A stretch of 64,000 bases of DNA from Erythrobacter sp. HKB08 (GTDB lineage: Bacteria > Pseudomonadota > Alphaproteobacteria > Sphingomonadales > Sphingomonadaceae): positions 1-64,000 of the forward strand of contig NZ_CP035310.1 in assembly GCF_004114695.1 (NCBI RefSeq), given 5' to 3'. A program made the translations under genes and the position numbers. This document shows positions 1-7,591 of this stretch, piece by piece; the stretch's first letter is position 1, and every line of letters starts with the position of its first letter. Under the pieces are notes generated by a model, which ran no database searches, was not told the origin of the DNA, and worked only from the letters and a program-made list of their open reading frames with translations.

Positions 1-187
1 CCGCGGCACGCCCCTCTCGCCTTCGCCCCCAGGGTAGAGTGCGCGGGCGGGGGGGGGGGGGGGGGGGGGGGGGGGTGCACCGCGACAGCCGAGCCGGATT
101 GTTTTCTTGACCCAAAGGGCTTGAACCAGCCGCGATGCAGGGGTGCCGTAGCGGCAGTTGGGAGCGTTACCAACCCCCCGATGCGAT
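1..187. other. Left-edge non-coding stretch with a long G homopolymer
   Basis: No gene can be supported here. The stretch begins GC-rich, contains an uninterrupted run of G at 49-75, and continues as unremarkable sequence to the stop codon of the leftward gene at 188. It lies downstream of that gene, so it could hold its transcription end, but I see no clear hairpin followed by T residues. Confidence 0.6.
49..75. repeat. 27-base poly-G tract
   Basis: Positions 49-75 are all G, in a context (gcgcgggc before, tgcaccgc after) with no other low-complexity sequence. Tracts this long are unstable and hard to sequence, so the true length may differ. It sits outside any supported reading frame. It may be a sequencing or assembly artefact or a real slippage-prone tract. 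Confidence 0.9.
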
Positions 188-940
188 TTAGTTGTAAAAA
201 TCCGACGATTCGACCGTCATATGGGTCAGAATGTTGGTTAACCACCGGCGTGGAGCCTGCCTCCGGCCGATATCGGCGACGAATTCCTGACCTCTAGCAA
301 CGCTTTGCAGCAAGCCGCCATGACGCCACCTGTCGAGTCGGTCATGGTAGGACAGTCCGCCGCGCTTCAGCCAGTCGGGCCTGCGCCACAGGCTGGGCGA
401 CGCACCAGGGGCGGTCAGCCTCAACTCGTCGCTCGCATTGCGCGCCTGATGTCCACGCCCGGCGTAGATGACGTCGTTGCGTCCGTGCATGCCGATCGCA
501 TGTGGGTGATCGTGGGCGAGCAACCTTTCGCGCTCCATATCGTTACAGCTTGCAAGGTCGGTGATATGCTCGATCTCGAGGAAGCCGAAGAAGCGGTGAT
601 GCGGATCGCCGCCTCGAGAATCGCGAAACAACCCGAAGAAGAGGAAGACATCGCCCTCGCGCACGCCGCGGTTGGCCAGATGCGTCTGCGCCGCCCCGGT
701 CTGGCCGAACAGGCATGTCCCATCGGGCAGGAACATCGGGTCGTGGTGGCAGAAGTCCTCGCCGGATAGCTTGCCCTTGCTGGCATGCGCGACATGCTCA
801 CCGAGCCCCAGATCGTCATAGCGCGTGCGCGAATGGCCGCCGCTCGGGATCGGCAAGGTCAATGGCCTGCCTTCGACGATGGGCGAAGGCCCGCCGCCCG
901 ACGCACTGTCGAACCCCTTGCGAGAAAAGATAATCCGCAT
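188..940 (-). CDS. Nmad3-type (nucleotide modification associated domain 3) protein
   Basis: This 250-residue protein matches the look of the Nmad3 family: an N-terminus MRIIFSRKGFDSASGGGPSP followed by a central FGQTGAAQTHLANRG and a hydrophobic DVFLFFGLFR strand. Nmad domains were defined by comparative genomics in modified-base systems, and I know of no proven biochemistry for this one. The start has a strong ribosome-binding site, GGGGGAG just before the ATG. It is divergent from the transferase at 969 with only 28 bases between them, so the two probably share a promoter region. No DNA-modification enzyme or restriction partner is visible to the right; the left neighbour is outside the window. 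Family assignment is from memory of the motif. Confidence 0.7.
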   Translation of the reverse strand: MRIIFSRKGFDSASGGGPSPIVEGRPLTLPIPSGGHSRTRYDDLGLGEHVAHASKGKLSGEDFCHHDPMFLPDGTCLFGQTGAAQTHLANRGVREGDVFLFFGLFRDSRGGDPHHRFFGFLEIEHITDLASCNDMERERLLAHDHPHAIGMHGRNDVIYAGRGHQARNASDELRLTAPGASPSLWRRPDWLKRGGLSYHDRLDRWRHGGLLQSVARGQEFVADIGRRQAPRRWLTNILTHMTVESSDFYN

Positions 941-968
941 CGCTCCCCCATGCCCCGTGGGCGAAACA

Positions 969-1808
969 ATGACAAACCTTGCGAAAATCGCGCCGCCGAC
1001 TAGTTACCGGCGCGTGAAAGCTACCGCACTCATCATGGCCGGCAAGCGTTCCGGCGAACTCGATCCCCTCGCAGCCCGCGCGGGCGTTTCGCAGAAAAGC
1101 GTCGTCCCGGTCTATGGCAAGCCGATGATCGAACACGTCGTCGAGGCCGTCGCCGCGTGCGATCGCGTCGGCGCGATCCATATCGTCGCGCACGAGCCGG
1201 ACGAGATCGCCGCGATCCCGATCGTCGCGCAGCTGCAGGCGGAGGGGCGGCTGCATTTCAAGCCGGGCGCGTTCAACCTCGTCGACAGCGTTTTCGCCGG
1301 GGCCGAGGGTGCAGACTTCCCGCTGATGATCACGACGTCGGACAACTGCCTCGTCACTGCAGAAGGCTATGCCGAGTTCATCGAGAAGGCGCTCGCCGCC
1401 GAAGCCGGTGCAGCAGCAGCCCTCGCGCGCAAGGAAGACGTCATGGCCGCCGATCCGGAAGGCCAGAAGAAGTTCTACGAATTCACCGACGGCGGCTATT
1501 CCAACTGCAACACCTACTGGATCGGCAATCGCGACGCGCTGTCCGCTGCCGAAATCCTGCGCAATGGCGGCCAGTTCGTGAAATACCCGAGCCGCATCGC
1601 CAAGGCCTTCGGCGTGATGAACCTCATCCGCTTCTATTTCGGCTGGGGCGACAAGGAAAAGCTGTTCGCCAACATCTCGCGCCGCTTCGGCTACAAGCTG
1701 GTGCCCATCGTGCTGTCGAACGGCGAGTTCGCCATCGACGTCGACGAAGAACGCTCCTTCGGCGTGACCGAGAAACTGCTCGCGAAGCGGGAGGCGGCGG
1801 CGGGCTGA
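969..1808 (+). CDS. MobA-like NTP transferase domain protein
   Basis: A 279-residue nucleotidyltransferase. The N-terminus has the GT-A/MobA fold signature TALIMAGKRSG (NTP-binding loop), followed by SVVPVYGKPMIEHVVEAV and a strand ending MITTSDNCLV, where the metal-binding acidic residue normally lies. Such enzymes transfer nucleotidyl or sugar groups, for example in molybdenum cofactor or surface-polysaccharide synthesis; the specificity cannot be read here. The flippase 19 bases downstream suggests a cell-surface sugar role. I chose ATG 969; GTG 1014 (just before the Lys-Ala-Thr of the loop) is the main alternative, and neither has a strong ribosome-binding site. Confidence 0.7.
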   Translation: MTNLAKIAPPTSYRRVKATALIMAGKRSGELDPLAARAGVSQKSVVPVYGKPMIEHVVEAVAACDRVGAIHIVAHEPDEIAAIPIVAQLQAEGRLHFKPGAFNLVDSVFAGAEGADFPLMITTSDNCLVTAEGYAEFIEKALAAEAGAAAALARKEDVMAADPEGQKKFYEFTDGGYSNCNTYWIGNRDALSAAEILRNGGQFVKYPSRIAKAFGVMNLIRFYFGWGDKEKLFANISRRFGYKLVPIVLSNGEFAIDVDEERSFGVTEKLLAKREAAAG

Positions 1809-1827
1809 GCCCGGTCCGCCCGAAGGC

Positions 1828-3102
1828 ATGAAGCGCCTCCTGCGCAATATCGCCTGGCTGCTGAGCGGCCGCGCGGTGAATGCGATCCTCAGCCTCGTCT
1901 ACCTCGCGCTCGCCACGCGCACGCTGGGTATCGAGGCGTTCGGCTATTTCGCATTGATCGTCGCGCTGGGGCAGACCGTCACCGGCCTCGCCAATTTCCA
2001 GACCTGGCAATTCGTCGTGCGCTGGGGCGCGAATGGCGAAGGGCCGGGCGAAGCGACCGGCTTCGCCATCGCGCTCGACGGGGTATCGGTAATCCTGGGC
2101 GCCCTGCTCGCCGCGGGCCTCGTCTATTCGGCGCAGTTCTGGCTGCCCTTGCCGCACGACCTGCTGTGGGTCGCCTTCGGCTATTGCATCGTATCGCTGA
2201 TCGCGATCCGTTCCACCCCGACGGGCCTGCTGCGCCTGCGCTTCCACTATGCCGAGGCGACTTTCGCCGAAGCGGTCCAGCCGGTCGTCCGGGCAATCGG
2301 GGCGGGGCTGGCCGTCGTGTTCATGCCGACCGTGCTCGGCTTCATCCTTGCCTGGGCTGCGGCGGAGATCGCCGTCGCCATCGCGCTGTGGATCGTCGCT
2401 GCGCGCAAGGAGCCGATCGACCTGACGCAGATCAGCCTGACCAAGCTTCCGCGCGACCATCCCGATGCGTGGCGTTTCGTCCTCTCGACCAATGCCACCG
2501 GCAGCCTCAATGTCGGCGCGAAGCAGGTGATGATCCTGCTGGTCGGCGCAATCGGCGGAGAGGCTTTCGCCGGCGGCTTCCGCGTCGCCTCGCAGCTCGG
2601 CCAGGCGCTGGTGCAGCTTGCCCAGACCATTTCCAAGGCGATCTATCCCGAACTGGTTCATGCCAAGGACGACGCGGTCGAAATCGCGCGGCGTACCGCG
2701 AACATGGCGCTCGTCGGCGGGACGCTCGCCGTGCTCGTCGCAATCTTCTTCGGGCGCTGGGGCCTCGAAGCCATCGCCGGGCCGGAATTCGGCGTCGTCT
2801 ACTGGACGATGGTGATCCTCGCGATTGCCGGCGCGATCGAGCTGGTCGGGGCAAGCCTTGAATCGCTGCTGGTATCCGCCAACCGCGCAGGCACCGCATT
2901 TCTCGCCCGCGCCATCCCGATGGTCCTTGCTTTTGCGCTGCTACCGGTGGCGATGGGCTGGCAGGGCCTGAAGGGCGCAGCCTTCACCGTGCTCGGCTCG
3001 AGCGCGCTGGCCGTGCTCGCGTTCTGGGCCGCGATCCTGTCGCTTCAGCAGATCAAAATCGTGCTCGAGCCGAAGGACGGCACCCCGCCCGACCCGGCCT
3101 GA
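1828..3102 (+). CDS. Polysaccharide flippase (Wzx/MATE-like oligosaccharide exporter)
   Basis: A 424-residue polytopic membrane protein with about 12 hydrophobic segments, beginning MKRLLRNIAWLLSGRAVNAI, the typical start of O-antigen/polysaccharide flippases (MOP superfamily). Family members move lipid-linked oligosaccharides across the inner membrane. It follows the nucleotidyltransferase with a 19-base gap, so the two are probably co-transcribed. It ends 12 bases from the end of the convergent TPR gene, with no obvious terminator hairpin between them. No glycosyltransferases accompany it here, so its substrate is unknown. Confidence 0.8.
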   Translation: MKRLLRNIAWLLSGRAVNAILSLVYLALATRTLGIEAFGYFALIVALGQTVTGLANFQTWQFVVRWGANGEGPGEATGFAIALDGVSVILGALLAAGLVYSAQFWLPLPHDLLWVAFGYCIVSLIAIRSTPTGLLRLRFHYAEATFAEAVQPVVRAIGAGLAVVFMPTVLGFILAWAAAEIAVAIALWIVAARKEPIDLTQISLTKLPRDHPDAWRFVLSTNATGSLNVGAKQVMILLVGAIGGEAFAGGFRVASQLGQALVQLAQTISKAIYPELVHAKDDAVEIARRTANMALVGGTLAVLVAIFFGRWGLEAIAGPEFGVVYWTMVILAIAGAIELVGASLESLLVSANRAGTAFLARAIPMVLAFALLPVAMGWQGLKGAAFTVLGSSALAVLAFWAAILSLQQIKIVLEPKDGTPPDPA

Positions 3103-3114
3103 CGGTGTTTGCGA

Positions 3115-4053
3115 TCAGGCGCCCGGTACGCCGAGCGCCTGCGCTTCCTGCGTGAGGCGGGCCTCCTGCCCCGGATTGGCCGCGACCGCATCCTTGTAGG
3201 CCTGCGATGCCATGTCCTGCTGGCCGAGCGTCATGCGGCTGCGCATCAGCATGACCCAGCCGTCGGGATTGGCCGGATTGGCGCGCAGCTTGGCATCGAG
3301 GCTCGCCACCATCCCTTCGGCCATTTCGCGCTGCTCGCCCGGCGGGATACCGCCTGCCGCCTCGATCTGCTGGCGCGAGGGGCCGGGAATGGCATTGCCT
3401 GCCGTCAGCTGCGGAGGTGCAGGACGATCCTTGGTCGCCGCAGCGATCCGGTCCGCCGTCTCGACGCCGTTGATCTTGCCGACCTGCTCGATGGTCTGGC
3501 GCAGGTTCGCCTCCCACGGCGCGCCCGCCGGGGTATCCTTCAGCAGCGCGAGCCAATCCTCGATCGCGGCGTTGTAATCGCCAGCAAGGTCCTTCTGCAC
3601 GGCGAGGAAATAGCGTGCCCGCGGGTCGCTCGGATCGATTTCGAGCGCGCGTGTGAAGGCGACTACCGCTTCGGCCGGCATCGGATCGTCCTCGCTCGCC
3701 AGCACACGCGCTTCGCCCAGCGCCGACCACAGCACGGCATTCTCGCCGTCGCCTTCGATCGCCTGGCGATAGGCCCGCGCGGCCTGCGCGAATTCGCCGG
3801 TCTCGTAATAGGCATAGGCAAGCTCGGTCCAGGCATCGGAGTTGAGCGGGTCCGCCTCGGCCCTCTCCTTGAGCTCGGCGATGGTCGGCAGGCTGTCGCC
3901 ATCCTCGACTGCTGCCGGCTCATCCTCGCCCCCGGTCAGCGCCTGGTAGCCCACGATCCCCGCCAGCAGCAGCGCTCCGCCCGCCAGCAAGGCAAGCCCG
4001 CCACGCGACACCGTGCCGGTGCCCTCGTTCGAATCCGATTCCCCGTCGTTCAT
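3115..4053 (-). CDS. TPR protein resembling the CcmI/CycH C-terminal module
   Basis: A 312-residue protein with a short acidic cytoplasmic N-terminus, one membrane helix (about residues 18-40) and then tetratricopeptide repeats (LNSDAWTELAYAYYETGEFA, DPSDPRARYFLAVQ, NPDGWVMLMRSRMTLGQ). The layout resembles CcmI/CycH, the apocytochrome c chaperone of the cytochrome c maturation machinery, although no other ccm gene is present. It is divergent from the FAD oxidoreductase that opens the multiheme island (121 bases between starts), so a role in delivering apocytochromes for that island is attractive but inferred. A generic TPR scaffold is the alternative. Confidence 0.6.
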   Translation of the reverse strand: MNDGESDSNEGTGTVSRGGLALLAGGALLLAGIVGYQALTGGEDEPAAVEDGDSLPTIAELKERAEADPLNSDAWTELAYAYYETGEFAQAARAYRQAIEGDGENAVLWSALGEARVLASEDDPMPAEAVVAFTRALEIDPSDPRARYFLAVQKDLAGDYNAAIEDWLALLKDTPAGAPWEANLRQTIEQVGKINGVETADRIAAATKDRPAPPQLTAGNAIPGPSRQQIEAAGGIPPGEQREMAEGMVASLDAKLRANPANPDGWVMLMRSRMTLGQQDMASQAYKDAVAANPGQEARLTQEAQALGVPGA

Positions 4054-4174
4054 GCAGCGAGGCTATCAACCAAGGGGACTGGGAACAATTGGGTCTGGAG
4101 GTTTGGCCCCTTTTCCTTATGATACGGCACATAACTATAAAGTTCGGTCGCGGGATCTACCTCGGGGGGGAGTG
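4054..4174. promoter_or_regulatory. Divergent promoter region of the redox island
   Basis: This 121-base gap separates the starts of the TPR gene and the FAD oxidoreductase and must carry promoters for both. It contains AT-richer sequence around 4115-4140 (TATGAT and TATAAA, possible -10 elements), but no convincing matching -35. I see no perfect FNR or CRP palindrome. The rightward gene has a strong GGGGGGAG ribosome-binding site. Confidence 0.45.
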
Positions 4175-6715
4175 ATGCCGGATCCATACCAAGTAGCGAT
4201 TGTCGGGTCCGGCCCAGCCGGACTAAGCGCGGCTGCGCGCGCGGCAGAGCTTGGTATGAGCCACGTCCTGCTCGAAAAGACCGACCACCTCTCCGACACG
4301 ATCTACAAGTACCAGAAGGGCAAGCACGTGATGGCGACGCCCAGCAACCTGGTGCTGCGGTCGGACTGCGATTTCGAGGCGGGCAAGCGCGAGACGATCC
4401 TCGGCCGGTGGGACGAACAGGCCGCCGAATACAAGGTCAACGTCAAGTACAACGCGGAAGCCAAGGCCATCCGCGGCACCGGCTCCGCGATATCCGGCAG
4501 CGTCCATACCATCGTGATGCGCGCCCGCGACGGCAGCAAGTCGACCAAGGAAGTGCAGCGCCACGAGCCGCCCTACGAAATCGAATTGTCCAATGGCGAG
4601 AAGATCCTCGCCCAGAACATCGTCCTCGCGATCGGTACGCAGGGCAACCCGAACCTCATGCGGTGTCCGGGTGCGGACTTGCCGCATGTGCAATACCAGC
4701 TCGACGATCCGACCGAATATCATGACGAACACATCGTCATCGTCGGGACGGGCGATGCCGGGATCGAGAACGCGCGCGGCCTCGCCGAGGATCCGAAGCA
4801 GCGCAACACGGTCTCCATCCTCAACCGTGGGACCGAGTTCGCCACGGCCAAGGATGCCAACGTCAAGGCGCTGCAGGCCGACCACGATGCCGGCAAGCTG
4901 ATGATCCGGCTGGAGAGCGAAACCAAGGAAATCGGCCCCGACACCATCACGCTGACCACGCGCGACGGGGAAATCGAAATTCCCTGCAACCGCGTGATCG
5001 CGCGTATCGGTTCCGCGCCGCCGCGCATGTTCGTCGAGGAATGCGGGATCGAGTTCGCGAGCGAGGATCGCAACGCCTTCCCCAAGCTCTCGCCAGTGTT
5101 CGAATCCACCACGCCCGGCATCTTCGTGATCGGCGCGCTGGCGGGCTATCCGCTGATCAAGCATTGCATGAACCAGGGCTACGACGTCATCGAGTTCATC
5201 AACGGCAATACCGAACTCAAGCCGGCCGACGAACCGATCATGGTCGAGAAGTTCAAGGACCTGCCGGGCAATCGCAGCACCGACGAATGGCTCGAGTTCC
5301 TGCGCGAGAACGTGACCATCCTCAACGGCATGAACCCGCTGCAGATGCGCGAATTCATGCTCGAATCCGAAGCGCGTTTCTTCCGCAAGGGCGAAACAAT
5401 CTTCGAGCGCAACGCGCCGGGCAACTCGCTCTTCGGGATCGCCAGCGGCTCGGTGCTGGTCGAAGTCGATCCGGACAATCCCTCGATCACCATCCCGATC
5501 GAGACGGGCTCGATCTTCGGCGAGGTCGGTCTGATCTCCGGCCGCAGGCGCGGGGCGACGATCCGCGCGGCAGAAGACACGGTAGTAGTCGAAATCTCGC
5601 GTCTCGCCGCGCTCAAGCTGCAGTCGCAAGTGCCGACTGCGAAGAAGGCGATCGAGCGCATTTCGACCGAGCGCCAGCTGCTGCAGATGTTCGGTTCGGG
5701 CCTGACGCCGGACGATATCCGCGAAGTGGTCGACACCTCGGAAATCGTCCGCGTCCCTGCCGGCGAGGCGATCCTGACCGAAGGCGACGAGGGCAACGAC
5801 ATCTACGTCATCCGCGTCGGGTCGATGATCGTGGAGAAGGATATCGGCGGCAAGCCGGTGTTCCTCTCCTACCTCCCCGCCGGTTCCTATGTCGGGGAGA
5901 TGGCGCTGATCGACGGCGGCAAGCGCACCGCGACGGTCAAGGCGGCGATCAAGTCCGAAGTGATCAAGATCAACGGCGATGCTTTCAAGCAGGTCCTCGA
6001 CGCGCATCCCGACCTGCTCGAGCGGGCCAAGGCCGACATGAAGAGCCGGCGCGAGGTCAACAGCTTCATCGAGAGCCAGAAGCACAGCTTCGGCGGCGCA
6101 GTGGACCTCTATTCCAAGACCGCCCAGTTCCTGGTCGACAACGGCATCGGCGAGGCGACCGACGTGCTCCTGATCGACGAACGGCTGTGCGTCGGCTGCG
6201 ACAATTGCGAAAAGGCATGCGCCGACAGCCACGAGGGGCTGAGCCGCCTCGACCGCGAGGCCGGGCGCACCTACGCGCATCTCCACGTGCCGACTTCGTG
6301 CCGCCACTGCGAGCATCCGCATTGCATGGCCGATTGCCCGCCCAATGCGATCAAGCGCGGCCCCGACGGCGAAGTCTTCATCGACGAGACCTGCATCGGT
6401 TGCGGCAACTGCCAGCGCAATTGCCCTTACGGCGTGATCCGCATGGATCCCAAGCCGCCGCCCAAACCCTCTCTCTTTAGCTGGCTGCTGTTCGGGCGCG
6501 GCCCCGGGCCGGGTGAAGCATCCTATTCCTGGCGCAAGAAGAAGGCCGAGGAAGCGGGAGTCGAGCAAGCCAAGCTCGCCATCAAGTGTGACATGTGTTC
6601 AGGCATCGAAGGCGGCCCGGCCTGCGTGCGCGCCTGCCCGACCGGCGCGGCGATCCGTGTCGGCCCGGAGAAATTCCTCACTTTCACCAAGCTCGTGCAG
6701 GAGGACGTCGACTGA
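4175..6715 (+). CDS. FAD/NAD(P) oxidoreductase fused to two cNMP-binding domains and a four-cluster ferredoxin
   Basis: An 846-residue soluble protein. Residues 1-330 form a thioredoxin-reductase-like FAD/NAD(P) module: GSGPAG at 11-16, a second dinucleotide motif VGTGDAG near 190, and the closing FVIGALAG near 315. Residues about 390-650 are two cyclic-nucleotide-binding domains with phosphate-binding cassettes FGEVGLISGRRRGAT and VGEMALIDGGKRTAT; both keep the Glu and Arg that contact cAMP. The C-terminus (about 670-830) has four cysteine clusters (CVGCDNCEKAC, CRHCEHPHC, CIGCGNCQRNCP, CDMC with CVRACP), the DmsB/HybA arrangement for four [4Fe-4S] centres. No redox-active CxxC disulfide is seen in the FAD part. 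ATG 4175 is chosen because it follows GGGGGGAGTG and precedes the FAD strand. It probably feeds NAD(P)H electrons to the downstream b cytochrome, gated by cAMP; this is inference. Confidence 0.85.
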   Translation: MPDPYQVAIVGSGPAGLSAAARAAELGMSHVLLEKTDHLSDTIYKYQKGKHVMATPSNLVLRSDCDFEAGKRETILGRWDEQAAEYKVNVKYNAEAKAIRGTGSAISGSVHTIVMRARDGSKSTKEVQRHEPPYEIELSNGEKILAQNIVLAIGTQGNPNLMRCPGADLPHVQYQLDDPTEYHDEHIVIVGTGDAGIENARGLAEDPKQRNTVSILNRGTEFATAKDANVKALQADHDAGKLMIRLESETKEIGPDTITLTTRDGEIEIPCNRVIARIGSAPPRMFVEECGIEFASEDRNAFPKLSPVFESTTPGIFVIGALAGYPLIKHCMNQGYDVIEFINGNTELKPADEPIMVEKFKDLPGNRSTDEWLEFLRENVTILNGMNPLQMREFMLESEARFFRKGETIFERNAPGNSLFGIASGSVLVEVDPDNPSITIPIETGSIFGEVGLISGRRRGATIRAAEDTVVVEISRLAALKLQSQVPTAKKAIERISTERQLLQMFGSGLTPDDIREVVDTSEIVRVPAGEAILTEGDEGNDIYVIRVGSMIVEKDIGGKPVFLSYLPAGSYVGEMALIDGGKRTATVKAAIKSEVIKINGDAFKQVLDAHPDLLERAKADMKSRREVNSFIESQKHSFGGAVDLYSKTAQFLVDNGIGEATDVLLIDERLCVGCDNCEKACADSHEGLSRLDREAGRTYAHLHVPTSCRHCEHPHCMADCPPNAIKRGPDGEVFIDETCIGCGNCQRNCPYGVIRMDPKPPPKPSLFSWLLFGRGPGPGEASYSWRKKKAEEAGVEQAKLAIKCDMCSGIEGGPACVRACPTGAAIRVGPEKFLTFTKLVQEDVD

Positions 6716-7581
6716 TGGCCACCTTGCACAAGCGCGGATACGAGACCGACGAGGTCCGGCGCGATACCGACCACGAAAGCTTCCTCGCCCACGCGAAATT
6801 CCGCTGGCTGAAAGTCGCGGTCGTCCTCAGCCTCGTCGTCATCGTCAGCTATTTCCTGATCGACGTCGAACCGCGCCACAATGGCGGCAGCTGGTATGGC
6901 TACACGCTCGGCACGATCGGCGTGCTGCTGATCCTGTGGCTTTCGCTGCTCGGCATCCGCAAGCGCAAGATGACCGAGAAGTATTTCAGCCTGAAGGCCT
7001 GGACGAGCGCGCATGTCTATCTCGGCCTCGCGCTGATCGTGATCGGGACGTGGCACACCGGCTTCCAGCTCGGATGGAACGTCCACACGCTCGCCTGGGC
7101 GCTGATGATGCTGGTGATCGTCTCGGGGATCTACGGCATTTCGGTCTATGCCGCCCTGCCCCGCGCCCTGTCGAACAACCGGCAGGAAATGACGCGCGAG
7201 CAAATGATCGAGGCACTGGGTGCGCTCGACCGCCAGCTCGAAACCGCGGCCCAGCCGCTCGATCGCGATCTGACCGACAAGGTCATCGACGCGCTCGAGC
7301 AGGACGTTTTCAAGGCCGGGTTCATCGCCCGGCTGACCGGCAAGTACCCGCGCTGCGCGACCCGCCGTGCACTCAAGGCGTTCGACGGAACCGGCGGAGA
7401 CGAACATGCCGACAAGGTGCGCTCGCTGCTCGCGCGGCGCCAGGCGCAACTCGAACAGATCAGGCGGCACATGCGCTACAAGGCGCTGCTCGAGGTCTGG
7501 CTGTTCATCCACATCCCTGCAACCATACTGCTGATCGCTGCGCTCGCCGCGCATGTCATCAGCGTGTTCTACTACTGGTGA
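6715..7581 (+). CDS. Di-heme cytochrome b membrane protein
   Basis: A 288-residue protein with about five membrane helices. Two helices each carry a His-X13-His pair (H100/H114 and H266/H280), the spacing that ligates two stacked b hemes in ferric-reductase and NOX-type cytochromes. A charged loop of about 100 residues lies between helices 4 and 5. The ATG overlaps the upstream stop (TGATG), so translation is coupled to the FAD/iron-sulfur protein, its probable electron donor. The FHA-multiheme gene follows after 10 bases and is the likely acceptor in the periplasm. Heme content is read from the motif only. Confidence 0.75.
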   Translation: MATLHKRGYETDEVRRDTDHESFLAHAKFRWLKVAVVLSLVVIVSYFLIDVEPRHNGGSWYGYTLGTIGVLLILWLSLLGIRKRKMTEKYFSLKAWTSAHVYLGLALIVIGTWHTGFQLGWNVHTLAWALMMLVIVSGIYGISVYAALPRALSNNRQEMTREQMIEALGALDRQLETAAQPLDRDLTDKVIDALEQDVFKAGFIARLTGKYPRCATRRALKAFDGTGGDEHADKVRSLLARRQAQLEQIRRHMRYKALLEVWLFIHIPATILLIAALAAHVISVFYYW

Positions 7582-7591
7582 GGAGCGGAGC

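Noticed and set aside
4054-4174. CRP or FNR box before the FAD oxidoreductase
   Set aside because: Only half-site-like fragments were found; no TGTGA-N6-TCACA or TTGAT-N4-ATCAA palindrome is present.
4223-6568. A 781-codon open frame opposite the FAD oxidoreductase
   Set aside because: Antisense shadow of a gene with clear FAD, cNMP and ferredoxin motifs.
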